Source: Streptomyces hyaluromycini
GTDB lineage: Bacteria > Actinomycetota > Actinomycetes > Streptomycetales > Streptomycetaceae
Direction: 5' to 3'
Assembly (NCBI RefSeq): GCF_002217755.1
Contig: NZ_BCFL01000016.1
Span: 1,160,319 to 1,224,318, forward strand
Length of the DNA: 64,000 bases
Shown in pieces: positions 9,087 through 19,043 of this stretch. The translations under genes and the position numbers were made by a program. Under the pieces are notes generated by a model. The model did no database searches, was not told the origin of the DNA, and saw only the letters and a list, made by a program, of their open reading frames with translations. How positions within the stretch are numbered: position 1 is the stretch's first letter; each line of letters opens with the position of its first letter.

Positions 9087-9497
9087 ATGTCAGATGACGA
9101 GTCGTACGAACTGCTCGGGTTCGACAACGTCGTGATGCCCGTCGGGAGGCTCGCGGATGCCGTCGCCTTCTACGAGCGGGCCGGGTTCACGGTCGGGTTC
9201 CGGTTCGACGAGGGCGGGATCGCCCTGCTGAAGGTCGGGGGCGAGACGCCCGGGATCCTGTTGCGCGCCGAGGAGGGGCTGGGGCACCGGCCGGCGGTGT
9301 GGGCGTCGCCGCGCGTATGGCTGGAGGTGCCGGACGCGCGGGCCGCGGCCGAGCGGTTCAAGGAGGCCGGGATCGCCGTCCTCGACGAGCCGTTCTCCGT
9401 GGCCACCGGCTGGACCGTCGAGGTCGCCGATCCCTGGGGGAACATCCTCGGCTTCACGGACTACAGCAAACGGCCGGAGCTGGCGCGGCGAGCGTGA
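9087..9497 (+). CDS. VOC-family (glyoxalase/bleomycin-resistance fold) protein
   Basis: A 136-residue protein with the paired beta-alpha-beta-beta-beta modules of the vicinal-oxygen-chelate superfamily. Key segments are GFDNVVMPVGRLADAVAFYERAGFTVGFRFDEGGIALLKVGGE and WLEVPDARAAAERFKEAG...GWTVEVADPWGNILGFTDY. The usual metal-binding His near the N-terminus is replaced (FDNVVM), so an enzyme role is not assured. The ATG at 9087 follows a TAATCT -10-like box (9075-9080) by 6 nt, which suggests a leaderless transcript. Substrate unknown. Confidence 0.85.
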   Translation: MSDDESYELLGFDNVVMPVGRLADAVAFYERAGFTVGFRFDEGGIALLKVGGETPGILLRAEEGLGHRPAVWASPRVWLEVPDARAAAERFKEAGIAVLDEPFSVATGWTVEVADPWGNILGFTDYSKRPELARRA

Positions 9498-9519
9498 ACG
9501 GGATCACCCCACAACCGAG

Positions 9520-9578
9520 TTGAACGTGTTCAAAAGCAGGTCTACAGTCATCCCTGTCAGCTTTTTGAACGCGTTCAA
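9520..9578. promoter_or_regulatory. Twin palindromic operators flanking a promoter (likely TetR sites)
   Basis: Two near-identical 14-bp palindromes, TTGAACGTGTTCAA (9520-9533) and TTGAACGCGTTCAA (9565-9578), lie 45 bp apart centre to centre, just upstream of the membrane-protein gene at 9592. The third gene of that operon encodes a TetR regulator, the obvious candidate binder. Binding is inferred. Confidence 0.8.
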
Positions 9579-9591
9579 GAAGGGGTGGGGC

Positions 9592-9999
9592 ATGGACCGT
9601 ACCGTCATCGCCTACGTCATCTACCTGATCGTCAGCATCGGTCTGACCATCTGGGTGGCCCGCACGCTCAGCCGCAACGGGCGGATCTTCCTCTCCGACG
9701 TCCTGCACGGGAACGAGCAGCTCGCCGACGCCGTCAACCACCTGCTGGTGGTCGGCTTCTACCTCGTCAACCTGGGCTTCGTCGCGCTCTACCTGCACAC
9801 CAGCGACACGGTCGAGGACACCCGGGGCATCTTCGAGGCGCTGTCCGCCAAGCTCGGGGTGGTGCTGCTGGTGCTCGGCGTGATGCACCTCGGCAACGTG
9901 TACGTGCTGAACCGGATACGGCGGCGCGGAATCATGGAGAAGGAGCAGTTCCCGCCGGTCCCGCCGCAGGGCTGGACCGCACCGGCGGCCGGGGCGTGA
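9592..9999 (+). CDS. Integral membrane protein of unknown function
   Basis: A 135-residue protein with three hydrophobic helices (TVIAYVIYLIVSIGLTIWVA; HLLVVGFYLVNLGFVALYLHT; LGVVLLVLGVMHLGNVYVLNRI) and a short Pro-rich cytoplasmic tail. The ATG at 9592 follows the twin TTGAAC-N2-GTTCAA operators. Its stop overlaps the next start (GTGA), so it is coupled to the DCC oxidoreductase gene. It may act with that protein in the membrane, but this is inference. Confidence 0.8.
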   Translation: MDRTVIAYVIYLIVSIGLTIWVARTLSRNGRIFLSDVLHGNEQLADAVNHLLVVGFYLVNLGFVALYLHTSDTVEDTRGIFEALSAKLGVVLLVLGVMHLGNVYVLNRIRRRGIMEKEQFPPVPPQGWTAPAAGA

Positions 10000-10490
10000 G
10001 CGCCGTGCCGGCAACGGTGGACCGGGGCGCCGTGCGCGTCCCGGTCCGCGGGCTCACCGTCCTCTACGACGCGGAGTGCACCCTCTGCACCCACCTGCGC
10101 GACTGGCTCGGGCGCCAGCCGCAGCTGGTGCCGCTCACCCTCGTGCCCGCCGGCTCGGACGAGGCCCGGACCCGGTTCCCCGGACTCGACCACTCCGCCA
10201 CCCTCGACGAGGTCACCGTCGTCGGCGACGGCGGGCAGGTGTACCGGGACACCGCCGCGTGGATCGTCGTGCTGTGGGCCCTGCGAGAGCAGCGGCCGCT
10301 GGCCCACCGGCTGAGCACACCGGCCGGGGCCCGGCTGGCACGGGGCGCGGTACTCGCGGCAGCCTGGTGGCGGGGCGGGCTGGGGACCGGGAAGACCTTC
10401 CGCCGGGAGGACGGGTGGGCGTACGAACCCGGTATCGGGTGGATCTACTCCCCTCCGGGCTGTGACGGCGGCGTCTGCACCACTGGTTAG
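9996..10490 (+). CDS. DCC-family thiol-disulfide oxidoreductase-like protein
   Basis: A 164-residue protein with the DCC1-like signature near the N-terminus (VLYDAECTLCTHLRDWL), where the CTLC pair is the presumed redox site. YRDTAAWIVVLWALRE and a C-terminal hydrophobic stretch also fit the family. A C-terminal extension GWIYSPPGCDGGVCTTG adds two more cysteines. The GTG start at 9996 overlaps the upstream stop. It is the middle gene of a three-gene operon with a membrane protein and TetR. Partner and substrate are unknown. Confidence 0.82.
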   Translation: MSAVPATVDRGAVRVPVRGLTVLYDAECTLCTHLRDWLGRQPQLVPLTLVPAGSDEARTRFPGLDHSATLDEVTVVGDGGQVYRDTAAWIVVLWALREQRPLAHRLSTPAGARLARGAVLAAAWWRGGLGTGKTFRREDGWAYEPGIGWIYSPPGCDGGVCTTG

Positions 10491-10499
10491 GCTCTGTCC

Positions 10500-11240
10500 G
10501 TGTCCGCGAAGAACGACGGTCCCGTCGAGGCCGGTGCCCAGAGCAAGTCCGAGCAGACCCGCGCGCTGATCCTGGAGACGGCGATGCGGCTGTTCCGGGA
10601 GCGGGGCTACGAGAAGACCACGATGCGGGCGATCGCCACCGAGGCCGGGGTCTCCGTCGGCAACGCGTACTACTACTTCGCCGGCAAGGAACACCTGATC
10701 CAGGGCTTCTACGACCAGCTCGCCGCCGAACACCGGGTGGCGGTCCGCGAGGTCCTGGACAAGGAGACCGACCTGGAGGCGAGGCTCGCGGGGGTGCTCA
10801 AGGTGTGGCTGGACATCGCCCGGCCGTACCACGAGTTCGCGGTCCACTTCTTCAAGAACGCCGCCGACCCCGACAGCCCGCTCAGCCCCTTCTCCCCGGA
10901 GAGCGAGCACGCGCGCGAGGAGGCGATCCGCGTGCACCGGGAGGTGCTGGCGGGCGCGAAGACGAAGGTCGCCCCTGAACTGCGGGACGTGCTTCCGGAG
11001 TTGATGTGGCTCTCGCAGATGGGGCTGGTGCTGTACTGGATCTTCGACCGGACCGAGGGGCGCGAGCGGAGCTATCGGCTGGCCGAGCGGGGCGCGCGGC
11101 TGACGGCCCGTGGGGTGTCGCTCGCGCGGTTCCGGGTGCTGCGGCCGCTGGTGCTTGAGGTCCACGAACTGTTCACGGACTTCCTGCCGGGGATGACGCG
11201 GGTACTGCCCGACCCCGCGGTCAAGGCGAAGGGCAAGTGA
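10500..11240 (+). CDS. TetR-family transcriptional regulator
   Basis: A 246-residue regulator. The N-terminal helix-turn-helix is clear (TRALILETAMRLFRERGYEKTTMRAIATEAGVSVGNAYYYFAGKEHLIQGFYDQ, about residues 20-70). The rest is a helical ligand-binding domain ending in a basic tail. The GTG start at 10500 is 10 nt after the DCC gene stop. As the last gene of the operon it probably autoregulates it through the two palindromes at 9520-9578. The ligand is unknown. Confidence 0.92.
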   Translation: MSAKNDGPVEAGAQSKSEQTRALILETAMRLFRERGYEKTTMRAIATEAGVSVGNAYYYFAGKEHLIQGFYDQLAAEHRVAVREVLDKETDLEARLAGVLKVWLDIARPYHEFAVHFFKNAADPDSPLSPFSPESEHAREEAIRVHREVLAGAKTKVAPELRDVLPELMWLSQMGLVLYWIFDRTEGRERSYRLAERGARLTARGVSLARFRVLRPLVLEVHELFTDFLPGMTRVLPDPAVKAKGK

Positions 11241-11329
11241 TCACTTTCGGGTGAAGGGGGTCGAACGGGACAGCGGGGGGCTCAGCTGCCTACGATGATG
11301 GTCTCGACACCAGCCACAGGAGGCATGTG

Positions 11330-11947
11330 ATGTCCGCTGTACCTGTCGAGATGCCACACGAGGGTCGTCCGAGGACGCTCTTGGCCGTGGCCATCGACAT
11401 CATGGACCGGATGCCGGGCTATCGCGTCGAGATCATCGGAGACCAGATCATCGTGTCCCCGCCCCCGGACGGCGCACATGCCCGCGCCCTGACGAAGCTC
11501 ATGCGCCCGTTCATCGCGGCAGGCCTCGATGAAGAAGAGACGAGCGTGGTTCAAGGCGTCGGCCTCTGGCTGCCCGAGCAGGAGAACCCGCAATTCGCTG
11601 TTCCCGACCTGGCCGTGGTCGACAACGACTTCGATGATCACCTGGTCAAGCTCAACTGCTACGAGGCCGTCTGCTTCCGGCTGGTTCTGGAAGTCACCTC
11701 GACCCAGTGGGCGGGGGATCTTCTGACCAAGGTCTCCGCGTATGCCGAGGCCAAGGTCCCCGTGTACGTGGTCGTCGACCGCAAACACCAGCGTCTCCAC
11801 GTGATGACCGATCCCACCGGAGACGAGTACGCGAACCGCCGCGTGCACGCCCCCGGCGAGGTCGTCACTCTGCCCGACTCCATCGGCGCCAAGGTCACCC
11901 TCGACGTTGATCAGATCCTCAAAGCCGGGCAGCCCAAGGTCAATTGA
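11330..11947 (+). CDS. Uma2-family (DUF820) putative endonuclease
   Basis: A 205-residue protein of the PD-(D/E)XK-like Uma2 family that is abundant in Streptomyces. Core residues are seen in NPQFAVPDLAVVDND (Pro-Asp), LVLEVTSTQWAGDLLTKVSAYAEAKVPVYVVVDRK (Glu and downstream Lys) and the VVD strand. Nuclease activity is inferred from fold for most members and not established. AGGAGG at 11318-11323 fits the ATG at 11330; a GTG one codon earlier is also possible. Its 3' end overlaps the convergent MMPL gene by 8 bp. Confidence 0.88.
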   Translation: MSAVPVEMPHEGRPRTLLAVAIDIMDRMPGYRVEIIGDQIIVSPPPDGAHARALTKLMRPFIAAGLDEEETSVVQGVGLWLPEQENPQFAVPDLAVVDNDFDDHLVKLNCYEAVCFRLVLEVTSTQWAGDLLTKVSAYAEAKVPVYVVVDRKHQRLHVMTDPTGDEYANRRVHAPGEVVTLPDSIGAKVTLDVDQILKAGQPKVN

Positions 11948-14357
11948 CCGCGTCCACCTCACCCTCGGCGAGTTCCACGTCGTACACCACCGGCCCCTCC
12001 GCCACCGTCACCTGCCGGGCCTTCGAGCCGTGCGTCGATGACGTCACCGCCAGCAGATACGCGCCCGGCGCCGGTACCGACACGATGTAGGAGCCGTCCG
12101 CGAGGGACGTCACCCGGTCCAGTTGGCGGCCTCCCTTGGACATCAGGGTCACCGACGCCTCCTCCACCGGGTCGCCGTCCGTCGTGCGGACGAAGCCGTG
12201 GATCACCGTGGCCGGGCCGGTGGGCTCGGTCGGCTCCGGAGAAGCCGTCTCCTGCGGTTCCACCGCCAGGTGCGGGAGCCGCTTGTCCAGCCAGGCCGGC
12301 AGCCACCAGTTGGAGTTGCCCAGCAGGTGCATCGCCGCCGGGACCAGGGCCGTACGGAGGATGAAGGCGTCCAGGGCGACCGCGGCCGCCAGGCCCACGC
12401 CCGCCGTCGCCGCGCCCGAGTCGCCGCTCAGGACGAAGGCCAGGAAGACGCAGACCATGATCAGGGCCGCGCTGTTGATGACGCGGCTGGTCTCCGCGAG
12501 GCCGACCCGGACCGCCCGTGCGTTGTCCTTCGTGTGCACCCACTCCTCGTGCATCCGGCTCACCAGGAACACCTGGTAGTCCATGGAGAGGCCGAAGAGC
12601 AGGGAGAGCATGATGACCGGGAGGAACGCGTTGATCGGTCCCTCCTTGCCGAGGCCCAGCAGGTCCAGGCCCCAGCCCCACTGGAAGACCGCCACCAGGA
12701 CGCCGAAGGAGGCCGCCGCCGCGATCAGGTTCATCAGGGCGGCCGTCAGCGGGACGACCAGGGAGCGGAAGGCGACCAGGAGGAGCAGGAAGCCCAGGGC
12801 GATGATCGTGGCGATGAAGAGGGGCAGGCGGTCGCCGGTGACGGAGGCGAAGTCCTTGGACACCGCCGTCACCCCGCCCACGTGGGCCTCCGCGCCCGCC
12901 TGCGGGATCACCTTGTCGCGCAGGGTGTCGATGAGGTCGTCCGTCTCCTTGGACTGCGGGGAGGTGGTCGGGACGACCTGGATGACGGTGACGCCCTGGG
13001 ACGGGGGCAGCTCGGCCACCTGGGCGACGCCCGGGGTCGACTGCAGGCCCTGGACCAGCTTCGCCGTGTCGCCGCCGACGCTGACCACCTGGAGGGGGCC
13101 GTTGAAGCCGGGGCCGAAGCCCTCGGCGAGCAGGTCGTAGGCCTTCCTGGTGGTCGTGGACGCGTCGTCGTTGCCCTGGTCGGTGGCGCCGAGGCGGAGG
13201 GAGAGGACCGGGATGGCCAGCACGGCCATGACGACCACCGCGATCGCCGCGATGCGGCGCGGGCGCTTCTGCACGTTCGCCGACCAGCGGGCCGCGAGTC
13301 CGCTCGCCTTCTCCGGCTCCGGGCCCTCGGCGGCCAGCCGGCGGCGCTGGCGGCGGCTGAGGACGCGCGGGCCGAGGAAGCCGAGGAGGGCCGGGAGGAG
13401 GGTGGTGGCCGCGAGGACGCTCAGCACGACCGTGAGGGACGTGCCGATGACCACGCCGTCCAGGAAGCGCAGCCTCGTGACCAGCATGCCGGCCAGGGCT
13501 ATGCAGACCGTGCCGCCCGCGAACAGCACCGCCCGGCCGGAGGTGTTGAGTGCGGTGACCGCCGACTCCTCCGGGTCCATGCCGCGCAGGATGCCGCGCC
13601 GGTGCCGGGTGACGATGAACAGCGCGTAGTCGATGCCGACGCCGAGGCCGATCAGGGAGGCCAGCAGCGGGGCGATGTCGGGGATGTCGGTGGTGTGGCT
13701 GAGCAACTGGGTGGAGAACAGGCCCATGCCGACGCCGAAGACGGCGATCGCGATGGGCAGGGTCATCGCGAAGAAGGAGCCGAAGGCCAGGAAGAGGACG
13801 ACGGCCGCCGCGATGATGCCGACCATCTCGGAGAGGCCCTGCGGCGGCTCCTGGACGCGCTGGATGGCCTGGCCGCCCAGCTCCACCTGCAGACCGGACC
13901 GTTCGGCGGCCTGCGCGGTGTCGAGGACCTTCTGCACCTGCTCCTTGGGTATCTCGTTCGCCCGCTTGGTGAAGGTCAGCTGGGCGTAGGCGATCGTGCC
14001 GTCCTTGCTGATCTGCGCCGACCCCCGGGCGCCGGCGTAGGGGCTGGTGACCGCGCCCACGCCGGGCAGCTTCGCGATCTTGTCGAGGGCCGGCTGGACG
14101 CGGCCCTGGACCGCCTTGTCCGTCACCGAGCCGCTGTCTACCTTCCACACCACGGTGTCCGTGTCACCGGAGGTGTTCGGGAAGGCCTTCTCCATCAGGT
14201 CGTACGCGCTCTTGGAGTCCGTGTCGGGGAGGGAGAACACGTTCGCGTAGTTCGTGCCCGCCGCCGAGGCCGAGAAGCCCAGGCCGAGGAGTGCCCCCAC
14301 CCACACCAACAGGACCACCAGCCGGTGCCGATAGCACCACCGTGCCAATGCCGTCAC
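11940..14357 (-). CDS. MMPL/RND-family transporter with C-terminal carboxypeptidase-regulatory-like domain
   Basis: An 805-residue exporter. Each half has one N-terminal membrane helix, a large extracytoplasmic domain and a five-helix bundle. Landmarks are [38 protein letters not shown], and in the second half [20 protein letters not shown]. The GTG at 14357 ([12 protein letters not shown]) has AGGAG 9 nt upstream. The last 90 residues ([23 protein letters not shown]...[21 protein letters not shown]) form a carboxypeptidase-regulatory-like beta-sandwich, an unusual C-terminal addition to an MMPL pump. It is divergent from a two-component system that probably controls it. Confidence 0.92.
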   Translation of the reverse strand: MTALARWCYRHRLVVLLVWVGALLGLGFSASAAGTNYANVFSLPDTDSKSAYDLMEKAFPNTSGDTDTVVWKVDSGSVTDKAVQGRVQPALDKIAKLPGVGAVTSPYAGARGSAQISKDGTIAYAQLTFTKRANEIPKEQVQKVLDTAQAAERSGLQVELGGQAIQRVQEPPQGLSEMVGIIAAAVVLFLAFGSFFAMTLPIAIAVFGVGMGLFSTQLLSHTTDIPDIAPLLASLIGLGVGIDYALFIVTRHRRGILRGMDPEESAVTALNTSGRAVLFAGGTVCIALAGMLVTRLRFLDGVVIGTSLTVVLSVLAATTLLPALLGFLGPRVLSRRQRRRLAAEGPEPEKASGLAARWSANVQKRPRRIAAIAVVVMAVLAIPVLSLRLGATDQGNDDASTTTRKAYDLLAEGFGPGFNGPLQVVSVGGDTAKLVQGLQSTPGVAQVAELPPSQGVTVIQVVPTTSPQSKETDDLIDTLRDKVIPQAGAEAHVGGVTAVSKDFASVTGDRLPLFIATIIALGFLLLLVAFRSLVVPLTAALMNLIAAAASFGVLVAVFQWGWGLDLLGLGKEGPINAFLPVIMLSLLFGLSMDYQVFLVSRMHEEWVHTKDNARAVRVGLAETSRVINSAALIMVCVFLAFVLSGDSGAATAGVGLAAAVALDAFILRTALVPAAMHLLGNSNWWLPAWLDKRLPHLAVEPQETASPEPTEPTGPATVIHGFVRTTDGDPVEEASVTLMSKGGRQLDRVTSLADGSYIVSVPAPGAYLLAVTSSTHGSKARQVTVAEGPVVYDVELAEGEVDAVN

Positions 14358-14523
14358 GCTCAACAGCTCCTTGTCGTAGATCACTTCGGTCGGTTGGTCC
14401 CCCAGGTCCTGGGCAACAGGATCGGCAGCGGGCGGCGCGCCGGGACACGGGGCGCGCATGACTCTCAAGGAACTCCAAAGCTGCGCGCCCCCCGCTGTCG
14501 GTGGCGGCGCCGATACTGGGGGC

Positions 14524-15213
14524 ATGACGGCTCCAGGCAGCACCGTGCTGATCGTGGAGGACGAGCCGAGCATCGCGGACGTCCTCGCCATCGCCCTGCG
14601 CTACCACCGGTTCGAGGTGATGACGGCCGGCACGGTCCGGGACGCCCTCGCACTGGCCGAGCGCACCCGGCCGGACGCGGCCCTGCTCGACGTGATGCTG
14701 CCGGACGGCGACGGGCGGGCGTTGGGGCGGGAACTGCGTGCCCGGCGGCCGGACCTGGCGCTGGTGTTCCTGACCGCGCGGGACGCGCCCGCCGAGATAG
14801 TCGGGGCGCTCGGCTACGGCGACGACTACATCACCAAGCCGTTCAACATCGACGAGGTCGTCGCCCGGATCGGCGCCGTGCTGCGCCGCACCCGCCCGGC
14901 GGACGTCATCCAGCAGCGCCCGCCGCTGCGCTACGGCGACCTGGAGCTGGACGAGGCGACGTACTCGGTGCACCGCGCCGGCCGCACGGTCGAGCTGACC
15001 CCGACCGAGTACGCGCTGCTGCGCTTCCTGGTGCGCAACGGCGGCCGGATCGTGCCGAAGGAGCAGTTGCTCAAGCACGTCTGGCAGTACGAGCACATAC
15101 CGTCCGAGTCGACCGTCGTGGAGACCTACATCAGCTATCTGCGGCGCAAGCTCGACGCCCTGGGAGCGCCGGTGATCACCACCCGGCGGGGTGTCGGATA
15201 CGGCCTGACATGA
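14524..15213 (+). CDS. OmpR/PhoB-type response regulator
   Basis: A 229-residue regulator. The receiver domain has the acidic pair VEDEPS, the phospho-acceptor Asp in [12 protein letters not shown], the Thr in FLTARD and the Lys in ITKPFN. The winged-helix DNA-binding domain ends in [34 protein letters not shown]. The ATG at 14524 was chosen because the family starts just before VLIVEDEP. Its stop overlaps the kinase ATG (ATGA). It is divergent from the MMPL exporter, a likely target. Confidence 0.95.
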   Translation: MTAPGSTVLIVEDEPSIADVLAIALRYHRFEVMTAGTVRDALALAERTRPDAALLDVMLPDGDGRALGRELRARRPDLALVFLTARDAPAEIVGALGYGDDYITKPFNIDEVVARIGAVLRRTRPADVIQQRPPLRYGDLELDEATYSVHRAGRTVELTPTEYALLRFLVRNGGRIVPKEQLLKHVWQYEHIPSESTVVETYISYLRRKLDALGAPVITTRRGVGYGLT

Positions 15214-16643
15214 GCCTCGGCAAACGCCGGCACCGGCACGGACTGCACTCGCTGCGCGGCAAGCTCACCCTGGCCAACGTGGGGCTGCTCGCCGTCGGCA
15301 TCGTGGTGGCGACCACCGTGAGCATCATGGGCATGCGGCTGTACCTGCTCGACCAGGTGGACTCCGAGCTGCTGAAGATGCGTACGTCACTGGGGAGTTC
15401 GGGACTGACGCTGCGGCAGGTCGACTCGCTGAGCGCGCTCGGTGTGATCCGCGACCGGATCATCCCCACCGAGTCCGACCCGACACCGGACTCGATCTTC
15501 GCGGTCATCGACACCAAGGGCGACGCGATCTCCCTCTTCGACATGAAGCCGACCGAGGCCCAGCGCTCCCTCGCCGCCGCCGTGTCCGACCCGCGCGCCC
15601 TCGCCGCCGCACCCGACCCGCACGACATCGACGTGCACGGCGCGTCCTACCGGGTGACGGCGACCCGGCTCGCCGACGGCCCCTACATCCTGCTGGCCAC
15701 CTCGACCGAACTGCTGCACAAGGGCATCGCCAAGGCGCTCAAGCTCGACTTCGCGGTCGGCTCGCTGCTGCTCGCACTGCTGTGCTGCCTGACCATGTAC
15801 AGCGTGCGGCAACGGCTGCTGCCGCTGGAGGACATGGTGGAGACGTCGTCGGCGATCGCCGAGGGCGACCTGACCCGGCGGGTGCCCTCCAGCCAGCATC
15901 CGACGGAGGAGGTCGAACAGCTGCGGCTCGCCCTCAACGCCATGCTGCACCAGGTGGAGACGGCCTACCGGACCCGCGAGCACAGCGCGGCCCAGCTGCG
16001 CCGGTTCGTCGGCGACGCCTCGCACGAGCTGCGCACCCCGCTCGCCGCCATCCGCGGCTATCTCCAGCTGTACGAGAAGGGGATGCTGAGCGAGCCCGGG
16101 GAGCGGCGGCGGGCCTGGGGCCGGATGCACGGGGAAGTGGACCGGATGGGCCGCCTTGTGGACGAGCTGCTGCTGCTCGCGCGGCTCGACCAGCGGCCGG
16201 AGATCCGGTTCCGGAACGTCGACGTGAGCCGGCTGGTGCGGGACGCGGCGGAGGACCTGCGGGCGCAGCAGCCGGGTCGGCCGGTGGCCGTGGAGGCCGA
16301 CGGGGCGGTGCTGGTGCGGGCCGACGAGTCGGGGCTGCGGCAGGTGCTGGGGAACCTGATGGCCAACGTCCGTGCGCACACTCCGGTGGAGGCGGCCGTG
16401 CGGTTGGGGGTGGAGCGGTCGGACGGGGTGGTGCGGGTGTGTGTGGCCGACGAGGGGCCGGGGCTCGGGAAGGAGGACGCGGGGCGGATCTTCGACCGGT
16501 TCTTCCGGGTGGGGAGTGCGGAGGGGAGCGGGCTGGGGATGGCGATCGTGCAGGGGGTGGTGGAGGCGCATGGGGGTGAGGTGTGTGTGCGGACTTCTCC
16601 TGGGGAGGGGCTGGCGGTGACGGTGACGTTGCGTTGTGGCTGA
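15210..16643 (+). CDS. Sensor histidine kinase
   Basis: A 477-residue membrane kinase. One helix near residues 22-48 ([21 protein letters not shown]) and a second near residues 175-195 ([21 protein letters not shown]) bracket an extracytoplasmic sensor. HAMP follows, then the H-box [21 protein letters not shown]-box [13 protein letters not shown]1 DEGPGL and G2 GSGLGMAIV. It is translationally coupled to the response regulator. The signal is unknown; cell-envelope stress is plausible given the neighbouring exporter, but this is inference. Confidence 0.95.
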   Translation: MSLGKRRHRHGLHSLRGKLTLANVGLLAVGIVVATTVSIMGMRLYLLDQVDSELLKMRTSLGSSGLTLRQVDSLSALGVIRDRIIPTESDPTPDSIFAVIDTKGDAISLFDMKPTEAQRSLAAAVSDPRALAAAPDPHDIDVHGASYRVTATRLADGPYILLATSTELLHKGIAKALKLDFAVGSLLLALLCCLTMYSVRQRLLPLEDMVETSSAIAEGDLTRRVPSSQHPTEEVEQLRLALNAMLHQVETAYRTREHSAAQLRRFVGDASHELRTPLAAIRGYLQLYEKGMLSEPGERRRAWGRMHGEVDRMGRLVDELLLLARLDQRPEIRFRNVDVSRLVRDAAEDLRAQQPGRPVAVEADGAVLVRADESGLRQVLGNLMANVRAHTPVEAAVRLGVERSDGVVRVCVADEGPGLGKEDAGRIFDRFFRVGSAEGSGLGMAIVQGVVEAHGGEVCVRTSPGEGLAVTVTLRCG

Positions 16644-16654
16644 GTTTCGGGTGC

Positions 16655-16800
16655 GGGTGGGTGGGGGCTGGTCGCGCCCACGCGGCGGCAGCCGCAAATC
16701 GACACAGCCCCGCGCCCCTTTAGGGGCGCGGGGAACTGCGCGAGCAACCACGACGGCGCCGCAGCCGCACATCGATACACTCCGCGCCCCTTACGGGCCG
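16655..16800. repeat. Dispersed GC-rich repeat, copies 2a/2b (back to back)
   Basis: Two copies meet head to head around a perfect 12-bp palindrome CCCCGCGCCCCT / AGGGGCGCGGGG (16708-16733). The left arm reads GGGGCTGGTCGCGCCCACGC; the right arm reads GGGGAACTGCGCGAGCAACC. It fills the space between the kinase stop (16643) and the convergent regulator stop (16806) and can fold as a terminator. Confidence 0.8.
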
Positions 16801-16805
16801 CTGCA

Positions 16806-17207
16806 CTACGGGTCGGCCAAGACCAGCGCCCAGACGGTCTTGCCGTGACTCCCTCTGCTCCACACCCCCCACGCCGCCGCGATCGTCTCCACCAGGTGCA
16901 GGCCCCGGCCCGTCTCGTCGTCCTCTCTCACGAGGCGCAGCCTGGGCTCGACGCGGCCCTCGTCCGAGACCTCTATCAGGCAGGAGCCGTCCGCCAGGGC
17001 CGTCACCGCCACCTCGAACTCCCGCTCCAGCAGGGGGCCGTGGCGAACGACGTTGGTGGCGAGTTCGGAGACGAGGAGCAGGGCGTCGCCGACCGCCGGG
17101 GTGTCCGGGCCGTGCCCCCACGCGGCCAGATGGTCCCGGACCCGGTGCCGGGCCAGGCCGATGGACGCCGGGTGCCGGGGGAGCCGGAAGGCGTTGCGTC
17201 TCAGCAC
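16806..17207 (-). CDS. RsbW-like ATP-binding regulatory protein (HATPase_c_2)
   Basis: A 133-residue single-domain protein of the anti-sigma/serine-kinase-like ATPase group that is very abundant in Streptomyces. The Bergerat-fold motifs are the N-box ELATNVVRHG, G1 VSDEGRVEP and G2 DETGRGLHLVETIAAAWGV. No partner sigma factor or antagonist is adjacent, so its target is unknown. Length is normal for the stand-alone family. Confidence 0.9.
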   Translation of the reverse strand: MLRRNAFRLPRHPASIGLARHRVRDHLAAWGHGPDTPAVGDALLLVSELATNVVRHGPLLEREFEVAVTALADGSCLIEVSDEGRVEPRLRLVREDDETGRGLHLVETIAAAWGVWSRGSHGKTVWALVLADP

Positions 17208-17265
17208 GTCTGCTCCTCACCCCGCGCGCACCTGAGTCACCTGGTGCGCGCAGGGTGTCAGCCCG

Positions 17266-18822
17266 TCAGATCCAGCTCAGACTCCATAGGCGGAAGATGC
17301 CCGTACTGTCCGTGAGGTACTGGGCTCCACCCACGTCCTCGCTGCTGAGGACGTAGTCCGTGCGCTGCCACAGCGGGATCAGCGGGACGTCGTTCGCCAC
17401 GTCCGTCTGGACGTTGCGGAAGTCCTGCTCGGCCCGGCTGCGGTCGGCGTACTGCTGGCTGTTCTGGAGGAGGTTGTCGACGGCCTTGTTGCTGTAGCCG
17501 GTGCTCATCACCGAATCGCTGCCGACCAGAGAGGCGCCGAAGGTGTCCGGGTCGGGGTAGTCGGCGACCCAGCCGACGGCCCAGGCGTCCATCTTCCCCT
17601 GGGCCCACGACTTCTGGAAGTCGGTCCACTCGTATCCCTTGACGTCGACCTTGAACAGGCCGCCCGCCTCCAGCTGCTCCTTCAGTGCGGCCGCCTCCTC
17701 GGCTCCCGCGCCGTGGCCGATGCCGTAGCCGAAGGAGAAGGTGACGGGGGTGCTGACGCCGGCCTCCTCCAGCAGCGCCTTCGCCTTGGCGACGCTCTGG
17801 GTCGGGTAGGTGTCGAAGAAGGACGTGGTGTGGCCGGTGAGGCCGGCCGGGATCAGCGAGTACAGCGGCGACACCGTGCCGTCGTACACGGTCGAGGCCA
17901 GGTCCTCGCGGTTGATCAGCCAGGCGAGGGCCCGGCGGACCAGTACGTCGTGCAGGGGCGAGCTCTTGCGGGTGTTCAGGTACAGGTTGCGGGTCTCGGA
18001 GCTGTCCGCCTTCAGGACGCGCTGGTTGGGGTCGCTCGGCGAGAGCTTGGAGACCATGCCGGGCGGCAGCGTCCGGGTCGCCACGTCGATCTGCTTGGCC
18101 TTGTACGCGCTGGCGAGCTTGGCCGAGTCGGCGTAGTAGTCCAGCTCGATGGGGCGGCCGGTGCCGCTCAGCTCACCCTTGTAGTCGCCGTTGGGCCGCA
18201 GGATGGCCTGCTTGTCCTTCGTGTACGACGTCAGGGTGTAGGGGCCGGTGCCGTCCACCGAGTTGTCGGTGCGCAGCTTGTCCGCCGGGTACTTGTCCTT
18301 GTCGACGATCGCGCCGGCGCCGGTGGCCACCTTGAACGGGAACGTCGCGTCCGGGGACGACAGGTGGAAGGTGACGGTCTTGCCGGAGGCGGTCACCGAG
18401 CCGAGCGTCGAGAGCAGGGAAGCCGGGCCGACATCGGAGTTGATCTTCTTGACCCGGTCGAAGGAGTACTTCACGTCCTCGGCGGTCATCTCCCTGCCGC
18501 TCGGGAAGGTGATCCCGTCGCGCATCACGCAGCGGTACGTCCGGAGGCCGGAGTCCGTGAAGTCACAGCTCTTGGCGGCGTCCGGGACCGGCTGGACACC
18601 GCTGGGCTCGAAGGTCAGCAGTGTCTGGAAGACATTGTTGAACAGCGCCCAGGAACCGGCGTCGTAGGCGCCGGCCGGGTCGAGCGAGGTGACGGCGTCG
18701 GTCGTGCCGACGGTGATCGTCTTGTTCTTGTTCTGCTGCGACGGCAGCAACTGCCAGCCGCCGATTCCCACGACCGCCAGGACGACAAGTGTCACGAGAA
18801 TCCGCATGCGAACAGATCGCAT
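17266..18822 (-). CDS. Family-5 extracellular solute-binding protein (peptide/nickel type)
   Basis: A 518-residue protein of the SBP_bac_5 family. The N-terminus MRSVRMRILVTLVVLAVVGIGGWQLL lacks a lipobox cysteine, so it appears to be held by an uncleaved helix rather than as a lipoprotein. Family segments include TIITVGTTDAVTSLDPAGAYD-type strand order, FEPSGVQPVPDAAKSCDF, YRCVMRDGITFPSGREMTAEDVKYSFDRVK and VGWVADYPDPDTF. The start at 18822 has GGAGGG just upstream. No permease or ATPase gene is adjacent, so it is an orphan in this window. Ligand unknown; a peptide is likely. Confidence 0.9.
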   Translation of the reverse strand: MRSVRMRILVTLVVLAVVGIGGWQLLPSQQNKNKTITVGTTDAVTSLDPAGAYDAGSWALFNNVFQTLLTFEPSGVQPVPDAAKSCDFTDSGLRTYRCVMRDGITFPSGREMTAEDVKYSFDRVKKINSDVGPASLLSTLGSVTASGKTVTFHLSSPDATFPFKVATGAGAIVDKDKYPADKLRTDNSVDGTGPYTLTSYTKDKQAILRPNGDYKGELSGTGRPIELDYYADSAKLASAYKAKQIDVATRTLPPGMVSKLSPSDPNQRVLKADSSETRNLYLNTRKSSPLHDVLVRRALAWLINREDLASTVYDGTVSPLYSLIPAGLTGHTTSFFDTYPTQSVAKAKALLEEAGVSTPVTFSFGYGIGHGAGAEEAAALKEQLEAGGLFKVDVKGYEWTDFQKSWAQGKMDAWAVGWVADYPDPDTFGASLVGSDSVMSTGYSNKAVDNLLQNSQQYADRSRAEQDFRNVQTDVANDVPLIPLWQRTDYVLSSEDVGGAQYLTDSTGIFRLWSLSWI

Positions 18823-19043
18823 GGTTGGTGCCCTCCCCAGGACCAGCACGGGTCCGCTCCAGGCCCTACCCAGGCCCTCCGCAAATGCCACTCCCCTAAG
18901 TGACGCGGCTCACCTAATCACAGGTGTTTCATGTGGGGGAAGAGTGATCTGACTAGATGAGGAAGAACTTACCGAGGGCTTGTTTCCGCCGGATTTCACA
19001 GCTCCTCCACAGCGAGTGCGAGCGGAGTGCGAGGCGGTTTCGG

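Noticed and set aside
12123..14500. Very long rightward open frame antisense to the MMPL gene
   Set aside because: High-GC codon bias creates long antisense frames. Its product is low-complexity and Arg/Gly/Asp-rich, while the minus strand has clear MMPL motifs, so it is a shadow.
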